Source of the DNA: Moniliella sp. 'wahieum'
Lineage: Eukaryota; Basidiomycota; Moniliellomycetes; Moniliellales; Moniliellaceae
Assembly: GCA_003971905.1 (NCBI GenBank)
Contig: RSEE01000029.1
Coordinates: 372,001-436,000 of the forward strand
Direction: 5' to 3'
DNA: 64,000 nucleotides
The notes beneath the pieces are model-generated. The model did not search any database. It had not been told where the DNA came from and saw only the letters and a list, made by a program, of their open reading frames with translations. Position numbers and translations under genes: made by a program. Each line of letters starts with the position of its first letter. Position 1 is the stretch's first letter. Positions 1-11,192 of this stretch are shown here, piece by piece.

Positions 1-739
1 TCATCGTAGTAAGAAACGGAAGAGATGATCCGACAAGCATAGGCACATGCCATCGCTCCCTTTCTTTTTGGATCTTCATTTTCATGGACGCCGACCACAT
101 GAATAGGACCCGATCTCGTGAACCATTGGGAATCTCTTCTCCAGACACGGCATAGGGCCAGAGGGTCTCGTTGATTCGGGATGCAGTCAGCATGGAACGA
201 ACTGGGCCGGTGCCATTTGAATCAAACTCATGGTAATATGTGGGAGGGAGTGTCACTAGGATGGCGTCAAGCTCGGATGGGGTAATGTGCGTGGTGAGGT
301 TGGTGAAGTTACTCGGCATAGTTAGGGAGGTGACAGAGGAGTCGAGATCGGCACGGTGTCGCATGAGCGAAGGGTGAGCGACTAATTTCCAGAAGAGGAT
401 AAGAAATAAGGCGCGCAGTGTCCACAACCGCACCCCGCGTAGAAGCCCGCGTACCCCCTCGGCGTTCCACGTGCGGATGAGCACACGGAGGACCGAAGTG
501 GGTACAGCCGGCAAGTCCTGCTGGGGGGCAGCAGGGGCGAGGCTGCGTGGGGCCCAGTTGGCACGTGCCCGCACCAAAGATATGCGGAGCGGGTTTGCAA
601 ACAGGCCAAATAGAACCAGGTTAAACACCACAGAAAGGATCGCCCCAATGGCATGGTTGATACCAACGACTTCTGCTTCAGACAGGTCGCTGTCAGGCAG
701 CAAAGCGGCCGAGGTGGCGCTGCTGTTGATACTGGACAT
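1..739 (-). CDS. Unrecognised membrane protein, 3' end beyond the window
   Basis: An open frame reads without a stop from the ATG at 739 down to the left edge (about 246 codons). The protein begins MSSINSSATSAALL. It has a hydrophobic stretch at residues about 26-50 (AIGAILSVVFNLVLFGLF) and a second at about 105-125 (LRALFLILFW), separated by a basic, proline-containing loop. Downstream is a more polar part with a possible N-glycosylation-rich section (NFTNLTT). The length, the two membrane-like segments and the absence of stops over 739 bases support a real gene. I do not recognise the family. The loop before the second segment (EGVRGLLRGVRLW) loosely resembles mitochondrial carrier loops, but no PX[DE]XX[KR] motif is visible, so I do not call it a carrier. 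Confidence 0.6.
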   Translation of the reverse strand, partial: MSSINSSATSAALLPDSDLSEAEVVGINHAIGAILSVVFNLVLFGLFANPLRISLVRARANWAPRSLAPAAPQQDLPAVPTSVLRVLIRTWNAEGVRGLLRGVRLWTLRALFLILFWKLVAHPSLMRHRADLDSSVTSLTMPSNFTNLTTHITPSELDAILVTLPPTYYHEFDSNGTGPVRSMLTASRINETLWPYAVSGEEIPNGSRDRVLFMWSASMKMKIQKERERWHVPMLVGSSLPFLTTM

Positions 740-2465
740 GCGCTTCTGCTATCCCGAAGGGTATCGATGGAGAGACGAGGGGTGGTGGGGTGGATGGTGG
801 TTGGTGGTTGAAGGACATAGTAATAGGCTTGTTGCCCGAAGGGCTCAATGTACGCTTAATAACCGGCACAACCACGCGGCAACCGCACCAACCTGCATGC
901 CACATGCCACATGTCACACGTGCCATTGCATACGTCATGATTTTTCCACCCCCACATGCAGTCGCAACGTTGCGCGTAAACTATACGGACCTCCATCAGC
1001 GCCATCAGTGCATCAGCCCATCAGTCGATGGACAGGGCAGGCATCACAAGCAGGAAGCGTGCAGTGTCCATTTGTTTGTGCCCGGGGGCCGCATCTCTGC
1101 TCTTTCCCCGCCAGCTGATGTATGCCTTCCCCGGGCAATTGCATCCTCCCGACACACTGTGCTTCTTCAATCCCTGCCTTAGTTGCTCCACGCCCACAGA
1201 GTTCCCTTCCGACAGCCCGCCTCTTTACTAGCGAGAGAGTCAGCGGACAATCCATACTGCTCCTCCGCTGCCCGTCATGGGAAAAGGGCTCATCGGAACG
1301 ATGCTTTCTTCCCGTCGCGCCCGGTCGTGGCCGAACCCTGTCCCCGTTGCGACCGACTGCGGTGCGTCAGTTTAAAGCCCTGGCGGGGCGTATTAATAGT
1401 CTTTACCTCTCCATGGAAAGTTCTCCGGCCCATGCACTTTGTCAATATTCAATTAACCCTCAAAAGGCTTGGTATTCACTTCCTCGGGTCCCTCCCTCAG
1501 AGCGATACCTGTACGCTTGTGCTCGCGCATGGTTATAGTCCTTCTATAGCCGAGCAGTTAGTCATTGTATTTTTGCCGAGCGGGTCTGCCCTCTGGTACC
1601 GGCCTCTAGCCGAGACAGTGCCCTCTGGTGCTTCCCTCAGGGAGAGACCCTTGTGCTCACGCTTAGTTAGTCAATGCACTACAAGCATCCCTGTCGTTCA
1701 TCGGCTGCTTGCTATCATGGCGCTTATCGACCAGCCTGTCCCTGCCCTGTTCACCCTGTTCGTATCCTGTTGTTGCACCTATTCTACCTTCTACCACCCT
1801 TACGAATTTACGACTTATGTGACCCCTCTGCCAGGACTCGCAGTAGCGCTTGCTTTTCATTACGACTTTGTCTGATTCCGTCTGCTACAGCGCCTCGAGT
1901 GTGGTAAAGCCACCCGGAAACCGCATTACCCCGGAACTCCTGGACCCCTTCAGTGGTCTGACGACCTACAACGCAGCTCCTACCTCGGAGGGTCTGACCT
2001 GCGGCCTTTGCAAGCAGGCAGCCACCCAAACTAGAGGGTCTCTCCTCGCCTCTACTTACACCCGCCCAGTTCAACCAGGATCTGAAGCGGAACCTAACCT
2101 ACGTGGCTCCGATTGGCCGTCCAAGGGTTTATACACTTAATTAAACTACAGGGTGGGTCCCACTTACAGACCTCTCCTCACTCTCGGGCGCGTGTTGCTA
2201 AGTTGTAAAAGTCGTGTTGGCGCCAGACCCGTTTAGGAAAGCACAGGAACCGCCATAGCAGATCAGGACAGTGTGGCTCCTGTTATCAGTTTCCAATCCC
2301 GATGAGGTAACGCGTGTGGATACACATGAGCGTGGTACAGTAGGAACATTCGATGAGCGTTCACGTCGGTGAGGAATGGTGGACCATATCTCCATTGGAG
2401 AGACTAACTCACAGTTAACTTTTTTCAGCCCCCAAGCGTCTTCAATGCTCGCTGTCTTGGTGGCA
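740..2465. other. Spacer without a supported gene
   Basis: About 1.7 kb with several chance open frames, the longest 230 codons on + at 1183-1875. None has recognisable motifs or a convincing composition. The part at 1490-1680 holds two imperfect direct repeats, each starting TCCCTCAG and followed by GTGCTC and a GTTA-type motif. I see no RNA gene here. Confidence 0.4.
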
Positions 2466-3110
2466 TCAGTATCTTCGCGTCACCATAACCAAAGGGAAGA
2501 AGGGTTCTTGGGCGCGGCCCTGGTACTTGGTGTTCATGCTACATTCTACTTGATCCAACAATCGAGAAGCAGCTTCTTTTCGCATGGAATTCCAAGAAAA
2601 GGCATGGCGGTGCTCTCGTGTACCACACCCGGTACGCAGACAGCATCTCCAGCGTTCCCTAGTCCCGCAACGTGCGGTCCACCTCCATTCCTGATCCTCC
2701 GAATGCACCAGGCCCCATCACCCTTTTGCCCGTACGCATCGCCTTCTTCGCAAGCCTCGTCCCATCCTCTTTCTCCAAGGTCAGTTCGTTGGGATGGATA
2801 TAAGTGTCGGGGATGGAGCACAGGAACTGGAGAATGGGCCCGGAACTACCTTGTGCTTGGTGCGGGTGCAAGCCATGATGTGCTCAAGTGAGGTCATGAC
2901 GCCGTACTTGCGGGTGGAGCGGCACAGCGTGCGGAGCTGGGAACCAACCTCAACCTGCTTGTCGGTGAGCCGGAGGCGCGGGGCTGATGGAATTGAGTAG
3001 AGCCAAATGTGGCTGAGCGTGTTGCTTCGTTAGACCACATTGGGATCGTCGACATGGTCAAGCTTCTTGATCAGTTCATTCCAGCTCTTCTCCCACATCT
3101 CCCAACAGCG
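2466..3110 (-). other. Possible exons of an unidentified minus-strand gene
   Basis: Several short minus-strand stretches look protein-like but lie in different frames. At about 3109-3030 a stretch contains WEMWEKSWNELIKKLDHVDD. At about 2990-2855 there is LTDKQVEVGSQLRTLCRSTR followed by SLEHIMACTRTKHK. At about 2835-2660 there is FLCSIPDTYIHPNELTLEKE. At about 2590-2466 a tail ends in PLVMVTRRY. Many other genes in this window are split by frameshifts, so these could be one gene broken by introns and base losses. I cannot name a family or give exact exon borders. The alternative is chance. The divergent EB1 gene lies upstream. Confidence 0.3.
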
Positions 3111-3718
3111 CTTGTGCTGCGTCCTAAATGCGTTCGTCGTGCATGCTTGCAAAAGGGGGCAACAAAAGTGGTAGTAAACAATACTATTATGACGGTTGAG
3201 GGGAATAACGTGTGGAACACGTGCACTGTGGGAACATGATCCACGTGATGCATATGACGCGCTGAGCATAATACCTGTTGCGTGTCTGACTTGTGAAATG
3301 AGGTCGTACGCGGTACGGGGGGTCTAACCTCTCCCCGGAAGACGATCGGACAATACGAAAACCTTGTAGCGGCAAAGGAATAGCCGCTGCTTGGGCGCTG
3401 GACGCGCCAGATTTCAACGTCAGTGGTCAGTCAACGTGATCAACGCGAAAGCGCTCGTCTTCGCCTGGGCAATTTCCGCATGGGTCTGGTTAAATGACCT
3501 ACTTTATTGCCGGAGAGGCGAGGTGCAGGCGCGTTGGACAGCTATTAACGATTAACGACAGAACCCTAAAGCGTGTTGTTGTTTTCACCTGGCACACTGC
3601 CCTTGTGCTACGTGGGGGGGAAGACTGCGCGCAGTCAGCCCAACCGGTGGGGCCTTGTTTCTGTCGAGCGCGACGTCAGGCATGCGTGCGCACACCACCA
3701 CACACCACCTTCCCCGCC

Positions 3719-4716
3719 ATGGGCGAGTCGCGCACCGAGCTCATTGCCTGGCTTAACGACCTGCTGGTCTTGGCTACACCAAGGTCGAGCAGTGCGGCAC
3801 CGGTGCTGCCTATGCCAGATCATCGACAGATATGGCAATGTGCCATGAGTAAGCTACTGGACGCCAAGATGGAGTACGAGTTTCTAGGCAACTACAAGGT
3901 GCTTCAAAATGTGTTTAAGCGCAACAAGATCGACAAGCCCATTCCCGTGGAGCGTCTTATCAAGTGCAAGATGCAGGATAACCTCGAATGGCTGCAATGG
4001 AGCAAGGTGTGTCCTTGTCATGTGTCCTATTGTGGAGCGTGTCCCGAACCTAACTCACCTAACGCTCTACTGTAGAAATTCTGGGACGCCAACTACCCCG
4101 GAGGAGAGTACGATGCCGAGGCGCGGCGGCATGGCGCGGCGGCGGTGCCCCCACCTGCATGGTCAGGCGACCGTAGGGGATGCTCGTAGGGTACGTCCTT
4201 CGACTACCACCACTCGTCCGACCGCAAGGGTAAGCGTCACCAATACCCCTCCACGAAGTGGTGCGGCCCCCAGGACGGCGGGTGCCGTGCGCGCTCGTCC
4301 AGCTACCTCGATTTCCTTGGCAGCGCAAAAGAAGCATGAAGAGAATGTTGCCGCTATGGAAGCACTGACCGCCGAGGTGGAGGAGATGCGGGAGAGCATT
4401 GGGGTGATTGAGCATGAGCGTGACTTTTATTTTGACAAGCTTCGCCAAATGGAGATCATCGTGTCGGATCGGCTGGAGGCGAGCAAGACGCATGCCCAAG
4501 CTTTGGATGAAGGACGCCAAGCCGACGTGGAAGATATCCCACCTCCAACTGAGACGGAGCTAGAGATTCTCCAACGACTCCTGGATATCATGTATGCCAC
4601 CGATGAGGGGTTCGCTGTCCCGGACGAAGAGGGGGTATGTGCCATTGGTTCCGAGGTAGACGCAGACACTGACTTTTGCGAATGCAGGCAGCCGTCGATG
4701 AGGAAGAGTGTTTTGA
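3719..4716 (+). CDS. EB1-family microtubule plus-end binding protein
   Basis: This is an EB1 (Bim1/Mal3) homologue that tracks growing microtubule ends and recruits +TIP partners. The calponin-homology domain starts at the ATG (MGESRTELIAWLNDLL) and continues through KMEYEFLGNYKVLQNVFKR and KIDKPIPVERLIKCKM. An intron at 4007-4075 (gtgtgt...gtag) precedes the exon starting KFWDANYPGGEYDAEARR. A Ser/Thr/Pro linker leads to the C-terminal EB homology coiled coil (HERDFYFDKLRQMEIIVSDR, then FAVPDEEG). A second intron is likely at 4635-4687, followed by an acidic tail EEECF. The frame breaks at least four times: three times in the CH domain (about 3768, 3811 and 3842), each fitting a lost base, and once near 4165. 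The stop at 4714-4716 needs one restored T; without it the frame runs to about 4834. Confidence 0.9.
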
Positions 4717-6660
4717 GCTGCAATGGAATATCGTGTTAGGCCGTCTGCTGGAACAAGTCTGCTGTATTGTCACGCTAGTCTGGTCTGGGACGATAGGAGA
4801 AATGTTGATTGGACGGCCGTCTAGCCGGTTTTGAGATCTGGTGTCTGCGCTGTAACAACCATCAAGTCCCTTTCGAACCCTTCAGGCCAATGCATCTCGT
4901 AGAACATGAAACAAGAGTTATGAAGGTTCAAGTGCATCTGTCAGCGAACCCATCCAATTAAAACGAGCGTCCAAACTGATTACGGACACTTCATCCGTGA
5001 GAGCATGGGCGCAACGCCCTGGGTACCTTGCGCGAACCTAGGAGAAGCAAAAGAGAGGGTGAGAAGCACGGAAGGCTCTTCGGAACTATGTTGTGGTCTT
5101 TAAGAGAGAAATGGATATGGGGCCGAATGCATCAGTACTAGTAGACATTCATTGCTTGGCCCGGTAAGCATGTCGTATAGTGCGAGTTGATCATATACCC
5201 GGTTCGAAAAATGGGACGCAAAATTCCACCCGGTTTCCCCTCAGAGTGCCATGCTACACCAATACGGTCGGAAGACCCTTCCTGACTGGCTCGAGTAGAC
5301 AAAGAAATCATGGTTGGGGGGTTTAAGATTATTGAACGTGTGGCGACACATAATCCGTCCCTCTCATCTCCACCAGTACCAGCACAGACTTGCTATCCTT
5401 CCTCGCATCACCGCGGAGGCGGCAGCGAGAGGAAGAGGGTGAGTGATGCGGCCTGAGAGGGAGCGTTCAGGCTGAGCGCTCAGGCTGAGCCTCACCACAA
5501 AACCAAAAGTGGGCCGAGTTGTACAAAAGAAGATGCTGCCCTACTACTATTTCCGAGCAAAACCATACTTTATCCTCTTGAGGTAAAACACCGCGTTGTA
5601 GCAGCCCGTAGATCGAGCAAATACCAAAATGAGCAAGCGGGACAATACAAATACTAGTAACGTGTGCCGGCAGATATCATCCAGTAATAGCTAGTAATGC
5701 ATGGTAATGCATACTGGCCACCCGTGGTGCGCGTCCAAGACGAGGTCCACGGGTTTGGTGACAAAGGCAATGATTAATGATTAATGACCGTCCCTGATGC
5801 GATCGACTCTTTACATGTTACACGTAGGGACTAGCAGCGGATGTCTCAGATGATCGACGAGTGGGGTTTTCCGAAGTCGTGTGGGCGTGTGTATGGGCCC
5901 CGGCAAAGTGTAACGGAAGACAATATATGCTTTTTTGTACAATAGCAGTTTAGTAGGGCAGAAACATACATGTGGCAGCTATGTGAAGTTGGTTGTTGGG
6001 AAGCCGAAGAAGAGCTTTTCTGTCTTCCCCTTTCTTCACCTCATCAGTGCGGACGACAAATACGATCGACGCAGTTTCTGGGACTCAGTCGTGAGACTCA
6101 TGTTTCTTCTTCGCTTGTTCGGGTGTGCAGGCCATGCACTATACATTTTCGTCCTCATCCGTTCAGCGAAGAGTTTATATTGTGGCCAAAGGCCACTGAT
6201 GCAACCGATGAAGCAGTAGTAGCCTAGTGCCAACAGCTGGGAAGACGGGGGGTTGCGCAATCTATCCTGGTCAGGCTGGTTCTGCGCCGGTCGACGATGG
6301 ATGCCCGTACCCGGGGGAAGAGAACGCTCGGTCCCAACACTTGGGGGCTGCAGTGGGATCAGATATATACGCTTCTTCTTTCGCATCGAACCACGCCGAG
6401 TTGGCTTCCACTTGCCATCCAATCACGAGCGTAATGACCATGTCAACGAACCGGCACCAAGCCAGTCGAGAAGTCTGCGGGCTTGCAGCACAGCGGCCTG
6501 CATACGGCCAGTACACGTACACCCATCGCAGGCATCGTGCCAAAGCTACAAGCTATCAACCTTACTATCCCCTCCCGAGCCTGCGCTACGCCTTTTTGCG
6601 TGCTGCGACGATCGAAATAAAGAGTACACTTTTTCCCCTGCTCTGCTCCCGCGCTACGCC
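4717..6660. other. Spacer without a supported gene
   Basis: About 1.9 kb between EB1 and the 3' end of TUP1. It contains GCTCAGGCTGAGC-type repeats at 5468-5500, paired GTAATGCAT motifs at 5695-5712, and short open frames only. The longest (minus, 6036-6422, 128 codons) has a hydrophobic patch but no recognisable family, and I do not call it. Confidence 0.4.
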
Positions 6661-8686
6661 TTAGGACGCCTCCACTGGCTCGTAACTCCACACGCGGGCA
6701 TTAAAGTCGCCCGATCCGGTGGCCAGCAACCCGCCTGCCGGGCTGAGGTGGATAGCAATCACGCTATTCTTGTGTCCCTGCAAGACGACTTGCGTTTCGG
6801 CCGTGTCTGGGTCCCAGAACATCACACCACGGTCCTTGCTCCCCGACGCAATCCACTTACCATCAGGCGAGCACGAGACGCTCAAGACATAATCCTTGTG
6901 TCCCGCCAAAGTGGTTACCGTTGGACCATCTCCCTGCGTAGGCCGACCCTGGACGCGCGCAACGGTACTGCTCAAATCCCACTTCTTTACCGTCTTGTCC
7001 AGCGATCCCGAAACGAGCGACGAACCGTCCGGCCCAAACGCGACTGAATAAATCGAGTCGGTATGACCTTCGAGACACTCAACTTGTTGCGCCGTACGCG
7101 CGTCCCAGACACGAACGTACGTGTCCAGCGCACCGGCTGCAACTAGGCGCGAATCCGAGTTGATCGATACACTTGTCACTCCAGCTTCGGGCGCCGAGGT
7201 GGAATTGGGTACCGTGCCCATGGTCAAAGTGTGCATCAACGTGCCCGTATCCACATCCCATATCCGAACCGTCATGTCCCCCGATCCCGACGCAATGATC
7301 TTCCCGTCCAACGACCAGTCGAGCGAATAAATCTCCTGCTCATGACCCTGAAGCAAATGCTTGATGGTGCGTGAAGCAATGTCCCAAATGCGCACCTGCC
7401 GATCCTCCGCTCCCGTAGCGAGGTACTTGCCATCCGGACTGAAACACACAGACCGAATGTACAAATCTTCTTCGGCTCCGCCGCGTCCTCAGCCAAGATG
7501 GCTACCCGAGCACCTGTCGCTGTATCGTAGATCTGGGCAGAACGGTTGCACCCCGTCGCAACGTACTTGCCATCGAGAGAGAAGCGAACGCAGCACACGA
7601 CCGAATCATGCACCATGCTGTGCACCAAGTTCAACTTCATCCGCCGCGGCACCTGCGGGTTAAAGATAGCAATCCAATCGGATCCTTCCGTCTTGAGCGC
7701 TTTTGGCACCTCGTCCGGATCCAGGTCGGACAGGTGAGCAAGCGCCTTGTTCGCCTCGGTCGCACTGGCAGGAGCCACTTCCTTGGCAGCAACAGGAACC
7801 GGCGTCGCCATCGGTACCTCTGCACTGCGTACCTCTTTTCCCCGTGGCGAGGGCACAGAGGCAGCAGGTTCGCGATACGGCGCAGGTGGTGCCTCCCATT
7901 GGTACCCCTCTGCCATGCGTAGCCGCTTCGGTTCCGGCGGGGGAAGGCGCGCTGCGTCCCTCGGTTCCGAAGGCGGGAGGTGCGGTGGGGAACGGGGACG
8001 AGGGTACTCTCTCAAATCGGGCGGGCCAAATGGGTTTTGGCCAGGCCCGACAGGGATGGGGACACTGTCAGGCCGTTGGTCGACCAGCATGCGCAGCCGC
8101 TTGATTTCCTCGCGGTACCTTGGGAGAGAATGGGGTTAGAGCACAGTACGTATTACAGATGGATGTACGGAGGGGAGGTCCTCCGCAGAGGAGGAGAAGC
8201 AAGTGCAAGGTGCGAAACGGAGGGGAGGAGGGGAGGAGGAACGTACTGGGTGACAATTTCCGCGTGTCGCTTCTCGAGCTCGGTGACTTGGGCCTGCATT
8301 GCCCTGACCTCCTGTACCTGGGAAGTCATCTGACCTTCGATCTCTTCGCGCTGAGTGCGCAGCACCATGTTGTCCTGGCCGAGCACGTCGAATTCTTGGC
8401 GGATCGTGCCAAAGACGTCGGTCAGACGAGCATGGGCGGCGGTAAGCGCAGCAGAGGCCGCGGGGGGGGCACTCATGCCAACGACGACGGCAGGCGTGGG
8501 CGCAGGCGGGAGGCCGGGCGCAGGGGGCGGGGGCATGGCCGCGGCTGGGGGCAGCGGGGTGCGGCGGCCATCGCGGTCGTCGCGCAGGGGAGCCGGGGCA
8601 GGGGAGGAGGTGGTGCCGTTGGTGGCGCGCGGGTTGGGGGGGACGCTGATGGGGACGAGGGAGCGGTGCTGGTAGATGTGCGACAT
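6661..8686 (-). CDS. TUP1: Transcriptional corepressor Tup1 (WD40)
   Basis: Tup1 is the WD40 subunit of the Cyc8(Ssn6)-Tup1 general corepressor and acts in the nucleus. Exon 1 (8686-8247) begins [13 protein letters not shown]. After a proline-rich stretch it encodes the N-terminal tetramerisation coiled coil ([18 protein letters not shown] onward). An intron (8246-8119, gtacgt...aag) joins the coiled coil to [15 protein letters not shown] in exon 2. A Pro/Ala-rich linker follows, then the family-typical [20 protein letters not shown] and seven WD repeats, including [20 protein letters not shown] and [15 protein letters not shown]. The stop is TAA at 6663-6661. A single frameshift near 7475-7485, just before [12 protein letters not shown], splits exon 2 and fits a lost base in a GC-rich run. 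Length and order agree with other fungal Tup1 proteins. Confidence 0.95.
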
Positions 8687-9904
8687 GCCCGGCGCAGTGC
8701 TCGCTCACACTCGACTCACACGCGAAAAAGGCGCGGGTGGTGGGCGGAAGCAAGAAGCGGGGGCGGGGGCTGGGTGCTGGGTGCTGGGTGCTGGCTGAGG
8801 CTGCGCTGAGTCTGAGTGCCGACGCGGCTTGGGCTCGTCTGAGCTGCAGGCGCCAGCAGCTGGCCAGTGCCTGTGGGCCCGAGCAGGCGCCTGCCGCTTG
8901 AATTGAACGTTCAGTCATCCACGTTCCACCGCCGCCGCAGGCGCCCCGCTGGGGTTTCCGATCAGCCATCACCCACCACCCGCTCACGCGCCGCCGTCTC
9001 GCTCACCGCTCATCGGTCACCAGTCACCGACCATCGAGTACTGACTACGGCGCCAGCGTACTCAGCTTGTCCTGGTCCTGGTGTGGTGGACGCGGTGCCA
9101 GGTACACCCCAACGTAAGTACGCTGCAGCACACCGACGACGGACACAAGAACCACGGAGCTACCCGCTACTGAGTTAGTAGCTGCCACCCACTACCCACC
9201 AGGCGCGCACTGCCAGGTCTTGGGCCACTAGCACCGCGCCCACCCAGCACGGGCGATCTTCCATTGGGCCTTGGGGCCAGCGCCCAGCAGCCCACAGCTC
9301 GACCGAGCTGTGTGATCGATGCTCGGGGGATCGGTGATCGATCTGATCGTACGCCCTGCTCCCCACTCGCCCTCCTATCCGACAGCCGATTGCTGGGCCC
9401 TGCCGCCTGCTGGGCCTCGCGTCCGCGTCCCGCGTCCCGCGTCCCGGCCGGCGTCCGGCTCGTGGCTGACGCTACGTGTGCTACGGCCAGCAGCCATGGT
9501 GCATGATGCATGAGTATGACCTGCTACAGCCTCTTAAGCGATAACTTTAGTTTGCCCGGGCCTTCCATGGACCTCGCATCCGGGCTATCCCGGAATGTGC
9601 AGCAGATGCACCCAGGCAGGAGTACGTCCTTTTAAGCCTCAAGCTTTACCGGCGTAACGTTTACTTTTCCCCTTCGCCCGATCGACCCGATCATCGATCA
9701 TTGATCATCGACCGATCACTCGATCACTTCGATCATTTTTGCTTTGGCGGTGTAGTGCCTGTTTTGGCTACCCCACCAGCCACCACTGCGAGCATGCCCC
9801 ATGCAAAGTTTCACGCCCCCATCCCTTTCACATTTCAACGTCCTTGTCTTTCAACCCGCCTGCATCGAGCATCCTGCATCCTGCGTATCCTGTCCCTTTG
9901 GTGC

Positions 9905-10092
9905 CCTTTGTCATAGTTTGGCTGATCTCGCTCCCATTTCCAATTTCTTCGTCTCGAGCGTCTCGCTCCTTCCCTGTTCCTTCCACTTCGCACCATGTCC
10001 TCTGTTCTTGCTTCTTCCCCACGAACGATTGCTACACCCTTGGCCTAGTCCGATCCTGGTCTCCTCGCCTTAGCCCCGACTGTGACATTCCC
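9905..10092 (+). repeat. Dispersed ~180-bp repeat, copy A
   Basis: A non-coding segment running from GTCATAGTTTGGCTGATC to TTAGCCCCGACTGTGACA. It is closely matched, in reverse orientation, at 37630-37822 and more loosely, in direct orientation, at 43231-43406. Shared blocks include CCAATTTCTTCGTCTCGAGC (A and B) and CCCCACGAACGAT and TAGCCCCG (all three). No terminal inverted repeats or open frame were seen. Confidence 0.75.
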
Positions 10093-11119
10093 CGACTGTG
10101 ACACCCTTCTTGCCTTGCCTTTGCTCTGCCCTGCCTCGCCTTGGGCTCGGTCGGGGCCATGTGGCAAGCCCATCCAGTATGCAGCTGCTGGATTCATGAC
10201 TGGTGACGTCACCGAGCGTCCCAGGTGTGGCACGTGAATGCAGAATGCAGAATGCATCCTTGGGCAGCCGCGAACGTCGAACAGCCTCCGGGCTGGGTGG
10301 TGGGTCCGCCCGGCTCCCGTCCCCGGTCCGACGGGTTGCCGTCTGTCTTGTGGTCTTCCTCCACTTGCTTCACCCTCAGTCTGGGCGCTGGGTGTGCCAT
10401 GTGCGTGCGCACAATCCATCAACTTGACGCTTCCACCGCCCAGCTTCAGATTTCAAAGTCTTTCAGACTGAGCAACGCGCCGAGTGCACTCTTACTTGGT
10501 ACTTACGGAGGGTGGCCATTGAAACGTTCAGCGCCAATCGAGAAGCGAGAAGCGAGAAGCGAGAATCGACGCGTCGACGCGTTGGCGCCAACGGGCGTCA
10601 ACTGCCCCAGTGGCGGCAGAGGGTGGGGCGGGTGGCGGATGCAACTAGCACTGCCCACGACTAGCGCTGCTCCCACATTGGTCCGCCACACGCGGCCCAG
10701 CTCCACACTGCCCCACTCCCCGGGGCCATTATAATTTGTCTGCGTCCGAGGGGAGATAGTCGATAATAGCAGCCAGGCAGCACAGCACCAGCCAGGGGCA
10801 AGCACAGCATCCCTGTCCTCCCGCCGTTTCTCCAGCGCTATCCACTATCGACGATCGCGTCGCATCAACGTACGCCACCGCCCTGCCATGCCCCTCCCTT
10901 GGGCGCAGGAGGCACGACTAGCATGACAGTACAGCCATCTCCCCACCACCCGCCCACCCGTAGGCCGCCGGTGCTCTGCGACGCCATTGGATATTCCACA
11001 CGCTCGGCTGCCATGCGCAGCTCATCGGCAGATGTGTACGCCATGGCCTCTGGCAACATGCTGCTCTCTGCGCCCAGCAGCAGCCCTGCCATGCCCCTGG
11101 CGATTGCTATGCCCCCCCC

Positions 11120-11125
11120 TATAAA
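11120..11125 (+). promoter_or_regulatory. Probable TATA box of SKT5
   Basis: TATAAA lies 67 bases before the SKT5 ATG at 11193 and follows a run of C. Between it and the start codon is a pyrimidine-rich leader of the kind seen before other start codons in this window. The position fits a promoter element, and I infer the role from sequence only. Confidence 0.4.
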
Positions 11126-11192
11126 CCACACCATTGGCTTGGGCATCTGCCCGCCCAGCCCCCACCCCACCTCCCCTGCCCTGTCCGCCCAC

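Larger units (their letters stand above)
8687..11192. other. Long divergent spacer between TUP1 and SKT5
   Basis: About 2.5 kb of shared upstream region for TUP1 (-) and SKT5 (+). It carries several 7-bp tandem arrays (8770-8797, 8995-9040, 9425-9445, 10236-10256, 10540-10568) and ATCGAT/TGATCA clusters at 9680-9735. It also holds a dispersed-repeat copy at 9905-10092. I see no gene; the open frames are low-complexity shadows. Confidence 0.5.

Noticed and set aside
2198-2235. TTGGCGCCAGACCCG resembles a retrotransposon primer-binding site, suggesting an LTR remnant
   Set aside because: No matching LTR pair, no TG...CA ends and no gag or pol sequence downstream were found, so the match is too short to support an element.
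6253-7047. 264-codon plus-strand open frame
   Set aside because: It is a shadow of the TUP1 WD40 exon and has no motif of its own.
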